Assembly: GCF_002155685.1 (NCBI RefSeq)
Contig: NZ_MUYK01000001.1
Span: 644,174-708,173 of the forward strand
Source: Erythrobacter colymbi
Lineage (GTDB): Bacteria; Pseudomonadota; Alphaproteobacteria; Sphingomonadales; Sphingomonadaceae
Direction: 5' to 3'
Length of the DNA stretch: 64,000 nucleotides
Below the pieces are notes generated by a model. That model ran no database searches. It had not been told where the DNA came from and saw only the letters and a list, made by a program, of their open reading frames with translations. How positions within the stretch are numbered: the stretch's first letter is position 1; the number at the start of each line of letters is the position of its first letter. A program made the position numbers and the translations under genes. Shown here in pieces: positions 25,811 to 34,540 of the stretch.

Positions 25811-26614
25811 ATGGCGCGCACTCCTTCCAACATTCCGGCTATCCCCGACACGACGCGCGAAGACGAAGTGCTGATCCGCGAGATCGACGAAGCGGTGCGC
25901 GAGGATGCGGTCTATGACTTCATGCGCAACCACGGGGTCAAACTGCTCGGCGTCATCCTCGCGCTGATCGCGGCGCTGGGCGGGTACATGGTGTGGCACC
26001 ACTTCGCCGAACAGAAGCTCGAACAGCAGTCCGAAGCACTGATCGCGGCGCTCGACGCGGCGGACGCGGGCGATTTCAAGGGCGCGGCGGACAAGGTCGC
26101 GCCGCTGCTCGCCGACGGCAATTCGCCCGGCGCGCGCACCGCGGCGCGCTACATCCAGGCTGGCGCCGCGCTGGAATCGGGCGACACCGCCAAGGCGAGC
26201 GGCCTCTACAAGCAGATCGCCGCCGACGAGAGCGCGCCCCCGGCGCTGCGCAACCTCGCGAAGATCCGCGATGTCGCGATAAATTACGACAGCATGAAGC
26301 CCGCCGACGTGATCGCGCAGCTCGGCCCGCTCGCCAAGGAAGGCAGCCCGTGGCTCGGTTCCGCGGGCGAGCTGGTGGCGATGGCCCATCTCGAAGCCGG
26401 CAACCGCGCCGAAGCGGGCAAGATCTTCGCCGCCATCGCCAAGGACGAAAGCCAGCCCGAAACCCTGCGCAGCCGCGCGCGCCAGATGGCGGGGCTGATG
26501 GGCGTCGATGCGGTGGTCGATGTGGACAAGCTGCTCAAGGACCAGGGGGTCAGGTCCGATGGCGAGGGGGCAGAAGCCGATGCGGGCGCCGCCCCGACGG
26601 CTGCGGCCGAATAA
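25811..26614 (+). CDS. YfgM-like TPR membrane protein
   Basis: A 267-residue ancillary protein of the Sec/BAM region. Order: a basic/acidic cytoplasmic N-terminus with EDEVLIREIDEAVREDAVYDFMRNHG, one membrane span at about residues 43-62 (LLGVILALIAALGGYMVW), then tetratricopeptide helices to about residue 230 and an Ala/Glu-rich tail. The ATG at 25811 is preferred to 25781 because AAGG spacing fits and homologues begin near it. The position directly ahead of bamB is the classical yfgM-bamB order. Confidence 0.85.
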   Translation: MARTPSNIPAIPDTTREDEVLIREIDEAVREDAVYDFMRNHGVKLLGVILALIAALGGYMVWHHFAEQKLEQQSEALIAALDAADAGDFKGAADKVAPLLADGNSPGARTAARYIQAGAALESGDTAKASGLYKQIAADESAPPALRNLAKIRDVAINYDSMKPADVIAQLGPLAKEGSPWLGSAGELVAMAHLEAGNRAEAGKIFAAIAKDESQPETLRSRARQMAGLMGVDAVVDVDKLLKDQGVRSDGEGAEADAGAAPTAAAE

Positions 26615-26638
26615 GAGACGGGATTGGAACGGACGGAT

Positions 26639-27988
26639 ATGACACACTCGAAGATCCTGCGCGCGGCGCTGCTGGCAGGCGTGCTCGCGGCGGGCCTGAC
26701 CGGTTGCAAGGGCGGGCTGTTCGGCGGCGGCAAGGACAAGACCACGCCGACCGTGGGCAACCGCGTGCCGATCCTCTCGCGCATCGAGAGCGGGGCCGAG
26801 GTCGATCCGGCGCTCGCCGCGGTCAGCGTCGTGCTCCCCCCGCAGCGGACCAACGCCGAATGGGCGCAGGCCGGCGGCGCGGCGGGCAAGTCCTACGGGC
26901 ACCTTGCGCTGGCCGAGAACCCCTCGAAGATCTGGACCGCCAGGGTCGCCGGATCGAGCAACCGCGAGCGTCTTGCCGCGGCGCCCGTGATCGGCGGCGG
27001 CAAGCTCTACGCGATCGGCACCGACGGCGTTATCAGCGCATTCGACAAGAACACCGGCGCGAAGCTCTGGAGCCTCCAGAACGACGAGAGCATGACCAAG
27101 GATATGCGCCCCTCGGCCTTCGGCGGCGGGGTCAGCTATGAAGCGGGCAAGCTCTACGCCACCAACGGCGTGGGCGAGGTGAAGGCGATCAACGCCGAAA
27201 CCGGCGAGATGCTGTGGAAGGTGAAGCCCGCAGGCCCCCTGCGCGGCGCGCCGACCATCGCCTTCGACGAGCTGTTCGTGATGACGCAGGACAACCAGCT
27301 CCTCTCGCTCAGCACCAAGGACGGCTCGCTGATCTGGGACGAGAGCGGCTCCAACACCCAGTCGGGCGTGTTCGGCGTGGCCGCCCCCGCCGCTGGGCAG
27401 GGCACGATCGTCGCGGGCTATTCCTCGGGCGAGCTGACCGCCTACCGCTACGAGAACGGCCGCAGCCTGTGGTCGGACGCGCTTGCGCGGACCAACATCT
27501 CGACCACCGTGGGCTCGATCACCGATATCGACGCCGATCCGATCATCGATTCGGGCCGCGTCTACGCGCTCGGGCAGGGCGGACGCATGGCGGCCTATGA
27601 ACTGGTCACCGGCCAGCGCATCTGGGAACTCAACCTTGCCGGCATCTCCACCCCCGCCATCGCAGGCGAGTGGATCTTCACCCTCACCGATGACGGGCGC
27701 CTGCTCGCCATCGCGCGTTCCTCGGGCCGGGTGCGCTGGATCAGCCAGCTCCAGCGTTACAAGGACGAGGAAGACAAGAAGGGCCCGATCTTCTGGACCG
27801 GCCCGGTGCTCGCCGGCGGCCAGCTGTGGGTCGCCAGCTCGCGCGGCGAGGTGTGGAAGGTGAGCGCGGGCGAAGGTTCGGCGACGCTGTTCGCCGAGAT
27901 CGATGCGCCCGTGAGCCTTGCGCCGGTTGTGGCCGACGGGGTGCTCTACCTGTTGGACGACAGCGGCACGATCCACGCCTGGAAGTGA
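26639..27988 (+). CDS. bamB: Outer-membrane assembly lipoprotein BamB (beta-propeller)
   Basis: Component of the BAM complex that folds beta-barrel proteins. From the ATG at 26639 the 449-residue protein starts with a lipoprotein signal ending GLTGCKGG (lipobox LTGC, Cys at about residue 22), then an eight-bladed PQQ-like propeller with repeated blade ends such as GAKLWSL, GEMLWKV, GSLIWDE, GRSLWSD and GQRIWEL. These Trp-docking repeats are spaced about 40-50 residues apart. The usual next gene der is absent; a membrane methyltransferase follows. Confidence 0.93.
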   Translation: MTHSKILRAALLAGVLAAGLTGCKGGLFGGGKDKTTPTVGNRVPILSRIESGAEVDPALAAVSVVLPPQRTNAEWAQAGGAAGKSYGHLALAENPSKIWTARVAGSSNRERLAAAPVIGGGKLYAIGTDGVISAFDKNTGAKLWSLQNDESMTKDMRPSAFGGGVSYEAGKLYATNGVGEVKAINAETGEMLWKVKPAGPLRGAPTIAFDELFVMTQDNQLLSLSTKDGSLIWDESGSNTQSGVFGVAAPAAGQGTIVAGYSSGELTAYRYENGRSLWSDALARTNISTTVGSITDIDADPIIDSGRVYALGQGGRMAAYELVTGQRIWELNLAGISTPAIAGEWIFTLTDDGRLLAIARSSGRVRWISQLQRYKDEEDKKGPIFWTGPVLAGGQLWVASSRGEVWKVSAGEGSATLFAEIDAPVSLAPVVADGVLYLLDDSGTIHAWK

Positions 27989-28020
27989 TTCCCACAGGCC
28001 ATTTCGTGCCAGAGGGGGCC

Positions 28021-28060
28021 CAGACCCCCTCCAGCCTCCCTCAGACCCCCTCCAGACCCG
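28021..28060. repeat. CAGACCCCCTCCAG intergenic repeat, copy 1
   Basis: CAGACCCCCTCCAG at 28021-28034 and again at 28042-28055, the second followed by ACCCG. The same word in direct array occurs at 43865-43916 and, reversed, at 63163-63245. In this 136-base gap between bamB and the ICMT-like gene nothing else is recognisable. Confidence 0.7.
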
Positions 28061-28124
28061 CACCGGCGCGGGTCAGCGGGGCTTTGCCCGTCTGTTAACC
28101 CTTATGCTGTAGGGCGGATGCGCC

Positions 28125-29528
28125 ATGAATGCGCCGTCCTCGCCCTTTCCAACCGCGCGCCCGCGCAGCGACGTTTCGACCGGCGTCGGGCTTGCGGGGC
28201 TGGCGGGTCTGGTGGTGTGGATCGCCTTCTGCCGGTCCTATCCGCAGATCGCCGACGCGCTTGGGCTCGGCGGCGCGTTGGCGGGTGAAAGAGGCGTTCT
28301 TTCAGGGCCTTATGCCGCGCTCGCCGCGATGCTGTTCACCGCGCTGCCGATGGCGGCGTGGTCGCTGCTGGTCGACAAGGTCCACCTGCGCCCCTCGACG
28401 GGCATCGACTGGAGCCTGAAGCGCAGCGTCGCCGAGGTGATGCCGGTCGCGGTGATCAAGCTCGTCGGCCTGTGGGCGACCTGGGCTTTGCTGGCCGCCT
28501 TCTACTGCCTCGCTCGCTGGTACTGGAGCGGCAACTACCTGTTTTCGATGGAAGTTCTGAGCTTCGCCATCTTTCCGTTGGTGATGCTCTCGGTGCCCTA
28601 TGTCATCTGGCTCGACCGCTATCTGGTGGAGCCGCGCGACGGGGCCTTCCACTTCGGCGCCTTCGTCGTCGGCGGCGGGGTGATCGGGCGCGAGCAGTGG
28701 GACACCGCGGCGATCGCCAAGCACTGGCGCGCCTGGGCGATCAAGGGCTTCTTCGGGGCCTTCATGATCTCGATCCTCCCCCCGGGCTTTGCGCAGGTGG
28801 TGGAGGCCAACCCCCAGCAATTCCTCGGCAATCCGGTCGAATTCGCGATGCTGCTGGTGACGCTGCTGTTCCTCGTCGACGTGCAGATCGGCACCGTGGG
28901 CTACCTGCTGACGCTGCGCCCGCTCGATTCCCACATCCGTTCGGGCAACCCCTTCCTCGCCGGCTGGCTTGCCGCGCTGATGTGCTATCCGCCTTTCGTG
29001 TGGGGGATCATCGGACCCAACGACCAGATCCTGAACTACGAATTCGCGACGCCGGGCTGGGCGCACTGGTTCGCCGGGCACACCGCCCTGCTGTGGGCGT
29101 GGGGCGGACTTCTCGTATTCCTCACAGGGGTTTACGCTTGGGCGACGGTGGTGTTCGGCATCCGCTTTTCCAACCTCACCTACCGCGGCGTGCTGACCAA
29201 CGGGCCCTACCGCTTCACCCGCCACCCGGCCTATCTGTCGAAGAACCTGTTCTGGTGGGCGAGCGTGTTGCCCTTCATGGTGACCGACGGCGGCTGGCTC
29301 GACGCGGTGCGCAATGCCGTTTTCCTACTCGTGGTGAACGGCATATACTTCTGGCGCGCCAAGACCGAGGAGGCGCATCTGCTCGCCGAGGATCCGAAAT
29401 ATCGCGAATATCACGCGTGGATGGAGCAGCACGGGTTCGTCACCGCGCCGCTGGTCCGGCTGAAGCGCCGCGTGTTCGGCGGCGGAGCGGCGGCGCCGCA
29501 TGAAGCACACGCCTACCCCGCCGAGTAG
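28125..29528 (+). CDS. Polytopic membrane protein with C-terminal ICMT/PEMT-type methyltransferase domain
   Basis: A 467-residue protein with about nine hydrophobic segments. The last 170 residues carry the isoprenylcysteine/phospholipid methyltransferase signature: GVLTNGPYRFTRHPAYLSKNLFWW (outline, about residues 363-386), then EEAHLLAEDPKYREY with the conserved Glu-x2-His and Tyr residues used for SAM binding. The N-terminal 300 residues form a membrane domain I do not recognise, so the protein is about twice the size of a plain ICMT. It may methylate a lipid or isoprenoid. It replaces der downstream of bamB. Confidence 0.8.
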   Translation: MNAPSSPFPTARPRSDVSTGVGLAGLAGLVVWIAFCRSYPQIADALGLGGALAGERGVLSGPYAALAAMLFTALPMAAWSLLVDKVHLRPSTGIDWSLKRSVAEVMPVAVIKLVGLWATWALLAAFYCLARWYWSGNYLFSMEVLSFAIFPLVMLSVPYVIWLDRYLVEPRDGAFHFGAFVVGGGVIGREQWDTAAIAKHWRAWAIKGFFGAFMISILPPGFAQVVEANPQQFLGNPVEFAMLLVTLLFLVDVQIGTVGYLLTLRPLDSHIRSGNPFLAGWLAALMCYPPFVWGIIGPNDQILNYEFATPGWAHWFAGHTALLWAWGGLLVFLTGVYAWATVVFGIRFSNLTYRGVLTNGPYRFTRHPAYLSKNLFWWASVLPFMVTDGGWLDAVRNAVFLLVVNGIYFWRAKTEEAHLLAEDPKYREYHAWMEQHGFVTAPLVRLKRRVFGGGAAAPHEAHAYPAE

Positions 29529-29530
29529 GA

Positions 29531-29833
29531 TTACATCACCGGCGATCCATCATCGGTCGGGAACTTGAGCGCCTCGATCACCTTGAAATCGAGCCCGCTG
29601 ATCGCTGCGCCGAAGGCCGCCATGTGCGGGGTGGCAAAGTGCGCGGCGAGGGCTGCCTCGTCCTTCCACTTCTCGACGATGTGGAGGATGCCGGGCTGGA
29701 GCACGTCCTGCGTGAAGGCATAGGCGATGCAACCTTCCTCGGCGTTGGAGGCCGCGACCATCGCCTCGATGGCCGCGAGCGCCGGTTCCAGCGCGCCTTC
29801 ACCCACCTGCGCTTTTGCGAGCACGATCAGCAT
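29531..29833 (-). CDS. Antibiotic-biosynthesis-monooxygenase (ABM) family protein, YgiN-like
   Basis: A 100-residue dimeric ferredoxin-like barrel of the ABM superfamily. The pattern is typical of putative quinol monooxygenases: AKAQVGEGALEPALAAIEAMVAAS, EEGCIAYAFTQD, ILHIVEKWKDEAALAAHFATPHMAAF. Members oxidise quinols or simply bind aromatic compounds without cofactors. It ends 2 bases from the convergent ICMT-like stop and lies just downstream of gshA on the same strand, so it may share its transcript. Confidence 0.85.
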   Translation of the reverse strand: MLIVLAKAQVGEGALEPALAAIEAMVAASNAEEGCIAYAFTQDVLQPGILHIVEKWKDEAALAAHFATPHMAAFGAAISGLDFKVIEALKFPTDDGSPVM

Positions 29834-29848
29834 GTTCCTCTCCCCTCT

Positions 29849-31219
29849 TCAGAATTGTTGTTCGTAGACGCGGGTGATGTCCCCGTTCCACTCGCCATGG
29901 TAGGCATCGAGCAGGCGCTGCGCCGGAACCTTGCCGCTGGCGACGATCTCGTCGAGCGTTTCGAGGTAGCCTGTCTCGTTGTCGCCCGCCGCATTGAGCC
30001 GCGCGCGGGCCTTGAGCCCCGCATGGGCGATCTTCAGGACCTCGCGGCCCAGATCCTGCAAGGTGCCGCCATCGGGCGACTTCGTGGCGAGCGCGAGGCG
30101 CGGCACTTCGTTCCTGAGGCGCTCGCGCTCCTCCATCGACCAGCCCTTGACCAGATCCCATGCGGCATCGAGTGCGCCCTGGTCATATAGCAGGCCGACC
30201 CAGAAGGCGGGGAGGGCGCAGATCCGGCTCCACGGACCGCCATCGGCACCGCGCATTTCGAGGAAGGACTTCAGCCGCACCTCGGGGAAGGCGGTCGAGA
30301 GGTGGTCCCACCAGTCGCTCTGCGTCGGCCGCTCGCCGGGGAGGACGCTGAGTTTCCCATCGAGAAAATCGCGGAAGGAAAGCCCCGCCGCGTCGATGTA
30401 CTTCCCGTCGCGGAAGACGAAATACATCGGCACATCGAGCATGTATTCGGCCCAGCGCCCGTAGCCGAAGCCGTCCTCGAACACGAAGGGCAGCATCCCC
30501 GTGCGCGCCGGATCGGTGTCCGACCAGATGTGCGAGCGGTAGGAGAGGAAGCCGTTGGGCTTGCCTTCGGTGAAGGGCGAATTGGCGAAGAGCGCGGTCG
30601 CCAGCGGTTGCAGCGCGAGGCTGGTGCGGAACTTCTTCACCATGTCGGCTTCCGACTGGTAGTCGAGGTTTACCTGGATCGTGCAGGTGCGCAGCATCAT
30701 GTCGAGGCCCATCGTCCCGACGCGCGGCATATGGCGCAGCATGATGTCGTAGCGGCCCTTGGGCATGATCGGCAGCGCTTCGCGGGTCTTGTCGGGCCAC
30801 ATGCCGAGGCCGAGGTAGCCGACGCCGCACTTCTCGCCGATTTCCTTGACCTGCGCCAGGTGCCGCCCGGTTTCCGCACAGGTCTGGTGCAGGTTTTCGA
30901 GCGGCGCGCCGGACAGCTCGAGCTGGCCTGCGGGCTCGAGGCTGACGGCCCCGTCTTCGCCCTTCAGGGCGATGACGTTGCCGCCTTCCTCGACCGGGCT
31001 CCACCCGAATTTCTCCAGGCCTTTCAGAAGGTCACGGATGCCGCAGGGCTCGTCATAGGAAGGGGCACGGTGGTCGGAGGTCTTGAAGACCAGCTTCTCG
31101 TGCTCGGTGCCGATGCGCCAGTCCTCGGGCGGCTTTTCTCCCTTCACCATCGGCAAAACCAACTGGTCGAGGCTTTCGATCACCGGATCGTCGGCAGTGG
31201 AAGCTTCGCGTGTGCTCAT
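29849..31219 (-). CDS. gshA: Glutamate-cysteine ligase (plant-type)
   Basis: Rate-limiting enzyme of glutathione synthesis, joining glutamate and cysteine with ATP. The 456-residue protein is of the plant/alphaproteobacterial class: GTEHEKLVF (ATP/Mg site, about residues 38-46), SLEPAGQLELSGAPLENLHQT, GLGMWPDKTREALPIMPKGRY, and TCTIQVNLDYQSEADM. The cysteines characteristic of the redox-regulated plant enzyme cannot be confirmed here. It is followed by the ABM gene after 15 bases. Confidence 0.95.
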   Translation of the reverse strand: MSTREASTADDPVIESLDQLVLPMVKGEKPPEDWRIGTEHEKLVFKTSDHRAPSYDEPCGIRDLLKGLEKFGWSPVEEGGNVIALKGEDGAVSLEPAGQLELSGAPLENLHQTCAETGRHLAQVKEIGEKCGVGYLGLGMWPDKTREALPIMPKGRYDIMLRHMPRVGTMGLDMMLRTCTIQVNLDYQSEADMVKKFRTSLALQPLATALFANSPFTEGKPNGFLSYRSHIWSDTDPARTGMLPFVFEDGFGYGRWAEYMLDVPMYFVFRDGKYIDAAGLSFRDFLDGKLSVLPGERPTQSDWWDHLSTAFPEVRLKSFLEMRGADGGPWSRICALPAFWVGLLYDQGALDAAWDLVKGWSMEERERLRNEVPRLALATKSPDGGTLQDLGREVLKIAHAGLKARARLNAAGDNETGYLETLDEIVASGKVPAQRLLDAYHGEWNGDITRVYEQQF

Positions 31220-31333
31220 GGCAGGCCCTCTCTGGCCGGTTGCTTTAGAAAACGGGTTTGACGGTGGGAAGGCAAATTCGGCTTTGTGGAGGTCAAAGCG
31301 ATTTGTCTTGCGCGATTATGGCACGGGGGCGGG

Positions 31334-32080
31334 CTACCAGTCCCCGGCGGTGGCCATCCACGCGGCGAGCGCGGCGATGGCGGCGGTCTCGCCCCTCAGG
31401 ATGCGCGGGCCGAGGGTGACGGGGCGGGCAGCCGGGTGGGCACGGATCGCGGCGCGCTCGGCCTCGTCAAAGCCGCCCTCGGGGCCGGTGAGGATCGCGG
31501 CGGGGGAGCCCTTGTGCGCAGCGAAGGCAGCGGCGGCAGGTTCGCCCCCGTTCTCGTCGGCGAAGAACAGCGCGCGGCTTTCCGGCCATCCGGCGAGCAG
31601 CGCATCGAGCTTCACCGGCTCGGCGAGCTCGGGCAGCGCCGTGCGGGCGCATTGCTCGGCCGCCTCGGTGGTGATCGCGCGGGCGCGTTCGAGATTGAGC
31701 TTGTCGGCGACACAGCGGCGGGTGACGAGCGGCTGGATCCGTGCCGCGCCGAGTTCGGTCGCCTTTTCGAGGATCAGGTCGAAGCGGTCCTTCTTGAGCA
31801 GGGCGGGGCACAGCCACAGGTCGGGCACGGCCTCGCGCGGCCTCAGCATTTCGGCGACTTCGAGCACCACATCGCGCTTGCCCGCATCGGTCACGCGCGC
31901 GGCCCATTCGCCGGTCACGTCGTCGCACAGGATCACGAAATCGCCGGGGGCAACGCGCATCACGCGGGCGAGGTAATGCGCCGGATTGCCCTCGATCCGC
32001 ACAGCGGCGCCCGCCGCCAGCGTCTCGGCAACAAACAGGCGCGGGGCGCTTTTCGGGGGCCAGGCAGGGGTTGCGGGCAT
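31334..32080 (-). CDS. rsmE: 16S rRNA (uracil-1498-N3)-methyltransferase
   Basis: SPOUT-class methyltransferase modifying U1498 near the ribosomal P site. The 248-residue protein has an N-terminal PUA-like domain (HYLARVMRVAPGD and ICDDVTGEW) and the SPOUT knot with ILTGPEGGFDEAER (about residues 188-201) and LGPRILRGETA (about 222-232), both diagnostic of RsmE. Located upstream of gshA on the same strand with a 114-base gap. Confidence 0.94.
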   Translation of the reverse strand: MPATPAWPPKSAPRLFVAETLAAGAAVRIEGNPAHYLARVMRVAPGDFVILCDDVTGEWAARVTDAGKRDVVLEVAEMLRPREAVPDLWLCPALLKKDRFDLILEKATELGAARIQPLVTRRCVADKLNLERARAITTEAAEQCARTALPELAEPVKLDALLAGWPESRALFFADENGGEPAAAAFAAHKGSPAAILTGPEGGFDEAERAAIRAHPAARPVTLGPRILRGETAAIAALAAWMATAGDW

Positions 32081-32119
32081 GGCTTGGCCCTAGGCGCTCG
32101 GGGCGCTAGGGAGCAAGTG

Positions 32120-32500
32120 ATGTCCGCGCGAACCGCACAATTCCTGATCGCCGCCGTGTTCCTGATGCTGGGCGGCTGGGCGCTTCTGGCCCCGGCGAGC
32201 GTGATCGGCCTCGCCTTTGCCGAGCCCTATCGCGAGGCGGGCTTCATCAACCGCTTCACCATCGCCTGCTTCGGCGCGCAGGCGGTGCTGTTCGGGCTGA
32301 TGGCGCTGGTGACGCGCTGGAACGCGGCGAGCTTCGCGGTCTTTGCGGCGGCGCTGCTGCCGTTCTTCGCCTTCAACTACTGGTTCCATTACCGCGTGCC
32401 GGTGCTGACCAGCATCGGGATGCTCGACTTTGCCGGCAACGTGACCATGCTTGTGCTGGCGGTGCTCGGCTGGCGGGCGGCGCGCAGGGAGACCGCATGA
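32120..32500 (+). CDS. Four-helix membrane protein of unknown function
   Basis: A 126-residue protein with four hydrophobic helices (about residues 6-30, 45-65, 68-85 and 97-120) and short loops (FAEPYREAGFINRF and FNYWFHYRVP). The ATG at 32120 is right after the divergent rsmE start region, and its TGA overlaps the ubiA ATG (ATGA), so it is translated together with ubiA. I do not recognise a characterised family; a helper for the ubiquinone prenyltransferase is possible by context only. Confidence 0.75.
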   Translation: MSARTAQFLIAAVFLMLGGWALLAPASVIGLAFAEPYREAGFINRFTIACFGAQAVLFGLMALVTRWNAASFAVFAAALLPFFAFNYWFHYRVPVLTSIGMLDFAGNVTMLVLAVLGWRAARRETA

Positions 32501-33399
32501 CCGAGACGATCGTCCCCGATACCGAGCACCGCAGATTGGTCGCGCGCCTGCCGCAGCTGCCGCGCGATCTGGCGCTGCTTGCGCGGTTCGACCGGCCGAT
32601 CGGGTGGTGGCTGCTGTTCTGGCCCTGTGTCTTCGGCGTGTGGCTGGCGGGCGCGGGGGCGCAGATCGCGCTGCTCGGCTGGCTGCTGCTCGGCAGCATC
32701 GCCATGCGCGGGGCGGGGTGCGTCTATAACGACATCGTCGATGCCGATCTCGACCGGCAGGTGGCGCGCACCGCGCTGCGCCCCGTGGCGAGCGGGCGGG
32801 TGTCGAAGAAGGCGGCGTGGGCGTGGCTGGTCAGCCTGTGCCTCGTCGGCCTCCTCGTGCTTTTGCAACTGCGGACCGAGGCGCAGATCGTCGCGCTCGG
32901 CAGCCTTGCGCTGGTCGCGGCCTATCCCTTCATGAAGCGCATCACCTGGTGGCCGCAGGCGTGGCTCGGGATGGTGTTCAACTGGGGGTTGCTGGTCGGC
33001 TGGACCGAGCTGCGCTGGGACAACTGGGAGGTGCTCGCCTGCCTCTATGCCGGCTGCATCTGCTGGGTGATCGGCTACGACACGATCTACGCCTTGCAGG
33101 ACCGCGAGGACGACGCGATGGTCGGCATCCGTTCTTCCGCGCTGGCGATGGGGGCGCGGGTCAAGGCGGGAGTGGGGTGCTTCTATGCGCTCGCGATCAA
33201 GCTGTGGGCGCTGGGCTTCTGGCTCTACCGCGAAGACTGGGTGGCGCTGCTGGCCTTGCTGCCGGTGGCGGGGCACCTCGCATGGCAGGTGATGACCCTC
33301 GATGCCGATGATCCGATGAACCCGCTCGCGCGCTTCCGCTCCAACCGCTGGGCCGGGGCGCTGATGGCGGCGGCGTGCTTCGTGGTCGGGAACGCCTGA
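32497..33399 (+). CDS. ubiA: 4-hydroxybenzoate polyprenyltransferase
   Basis: Membrane enzyme attaching the polyprenyl chain to 4-hydroxybenzoate in ubiquinone synthesis. The 300-residue protein has eight to nine helices and the two Asp-rich diphosphate-binding loops: CVYNDIVDADLDRQVARTALRPVASG (outline, about residues 74-99) and YDTIYALQDREDDAMVGIRSSA (about 200-221). IGWWLLFWPC is the usual first helix. The coupled small membrane protein precedes it and an SRAP gene follows 3 bases later. Confidence 0.95.
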   Translation: MTETIVPDTEHRRLVARLPQLPRDLALLARFDRPIGWWLLFWPCVFGVWLAGAGAQIALLGWLLLGSIAMRGAGCVYNDIVDADLDRQVARTALRPVASGRVSKKAAWAWLVSLCLVGLLVLLQLRTEAQIVALGSLALVAAYPFMKRITWWPQAWLGMVFNWGLLVGWTELRWDNWEVLACLYAGCICWVIGYDTIYALQDREDDAMVGIRSSALAMGARVKAGVGCFYALAIKLWALGFWLYREDWVALLALLPVAGHLAWQVMTLDADDPMNPLARFRSNRWAGALMAAACFVVGNA

Positions 33400-33402
33400 G
33401 CC

Positions 33403-34056
33403 ATGTGTCACCTCACCCGCATCACCAAGCCGACTGGCGAGGTCGCGGCGTGGTTTGATGCGGTGGAGCGGCTGGGCGGGGCCAATCTTGCCGCCGAAAC
33501 CTATCCCGGCACGCCCGGCCTCGTGATCGCCGAGGGCGAGCTGCGGGCGATGACATGGGGCTTTCCGCTGGTGCTCAAGGGCGCGAAGGGCCAGCCGCTG
33601 AAGCCCAAGCCGGTCAACAATGCACGTGACGACAAGCTCGGCACGGCCTTCTGGCGCGAATCCTTCGTTGAGCGCCGCTGCCTGATCCCGCTGACCGGCT
33701 GGGGCGAGGCCGAAGGCGCGCGGGGGCGGATGACGCGCACATGGTTGGCACTTCCCGATGCCCCGCTGTTCGCCGCTGCGGGGATGTGGCGATCCTCGGA
33801 CGAGTGGGGCGATTGCTACACGATGGTGATGACCGACAGCGCGGGGACGGACGCGGCGAGCGTCCACGAACGCATGCCCGTGCTCCTCGCGCCCGACGAT
33901 TACGCCTGCTGGACCGGCGGGACGCCCGACGCGGCCTTCCGCCTGTGCCGGGGGTGGGAAGGGCCGCTGGCGATCGACCGGACGAACGAGCCCTGGGCGA
34001 AGGCGGCGACTGCACCTGCGCCTCCGCCGCCTCCGGTGCAGCCGGGGCTGTTCTAG
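33403..34056 (+). CDS. SRAP-family protein (HMCES/YedK-like, abasic-site DNA-protein crosslinker)
   Basis: SRAP proteins form a covalent thiazolidine link between Cys2 and abasic sites in single-stranded DNA, protecting them. The 217-residue protein keeps the key residues: Cys2 (after removal of Met1), Asn73 and Arg75 (VNNARDD), Glu102 (GWGEAEG), and His155 (SVHERMPV). It begins MCHL instead of the common MCGR, and GWGEAEG replaces GFYEW, so it belongs to a divergent branch. Its stop shares CTAG with the convergent VOC gene. Confidence 0.9.
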   Translation: MCHLTRITKPTGEVAAWFDAVERLGGANLAAETYPGTPGLVIAEGELRAMTWGFPLVLKGAKGQPLKPKPVNNARDDKLGTAFWRESFVERRCLIPLTGWGEAEGARGRMTRTWLALPDAPLFAAAGMWRSSDEWGDCYTMVMTDSAGTDAASVHERMPVLLAPDDYACWTGGTPDAAFRLCRGWEGPLAIDRTNEPWAKAATAPAPPPPPVQPGLF

Positions 34057-34424
34057 CCGTAGCTGACGATCTCGAATTCGATCCCGTCCCAATCGAAGAA
34101 GTAGAACCGCCGTCCGGGCTCGTAATCGGCGTGGTTGAAGGGCTCGAGGCCCGCAGCGACGACCACCGCTTCGGCCGCGTCGAGATCGTCGACCACCAGC
34201 CCGACGTGGTTCAATGGCAAGCCCTTGGCATGGCGCGCGACCGGCGTGCCGCGGGTGTAGACCGCAATGTAGTCGCGATCGTCGCCCACGTGGATGGTCT
34301 CCCCGCCCAGCATCGAAGGCCCGCGCCAGCGCTCGTGCCAGCCGCACAATTGCTGGAGCAGCGCGGAGGAGCGCTCGATATCGCTGACGGTGATGTTGAC
34401 GTGTTCGAGGTGTCCTGTGGGCAT
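34053..34424 (-). CDS. VOC-family (glyoxalase/dioxygenase-like) protein, probable SoxR target
   Basis: A 123-residue single-domain vicinal-oxygen-chelate protein with two beta-alpha-beta3 modules: HLEHVNITVSDIERS (His8 as possible metal ligand) and LPLNHVGLVVDDLDAAE, ending FDWDGIEFEIVSYG with the expected C-terminal Glu. The start at 34424 follows AAAGGA at suitable spacing and fits the family; the frame is open further upstream to 34505. Its promoter region holds a SoxR box, so it probably detoxifies a redox-active or electrophilic compound. Confidence 0.88.
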   Translation of the reverse strand: MPTGHLEHVNITVSDIERSSALLQQLCGWHERWRGPSMLGGETIHVGDDRDYIAVYTRGTPVARHAKGLPLNHVGLVVDDLDAAEAVVVAAGLEPFNHADYEPGRRFYFFDWDGIEFEIVSYG

Positions 34425-34490
34425 TGCGGGGGTCCTTTCATGCTTGGGGCGAGCCGCGCCCGAGAGCGGGGCGAATCGCTGAACTTGCTC

Positions 34491-34521
34491 ATCGTGCAAT
34501 CTCAACCTAACTTGAGGTCAA
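34491..34521 (-). promoter_or_regulatory. SoxR-type promoter with SoxR box, directed at the VOC gene
   Basis: On the minus strand, positions 34517-34500 read CCTCAAGTTAGGTTGAGA. This matches the SoxR operator CCTCAAGTTAACTTGAGG at 15 of 18 positions. It lies between a -35-like TTGACC (34521-34516) and a weak -10-like CACGAT (34496-34491) with a 19-base spacer, the over-long spacing that MerR-family activators untwist. soxR itself starts at 34541 on the other strand. Confidence 0.75.
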
Positions 34522-34540
34522 GCTTTATCGGAACGCCCCC

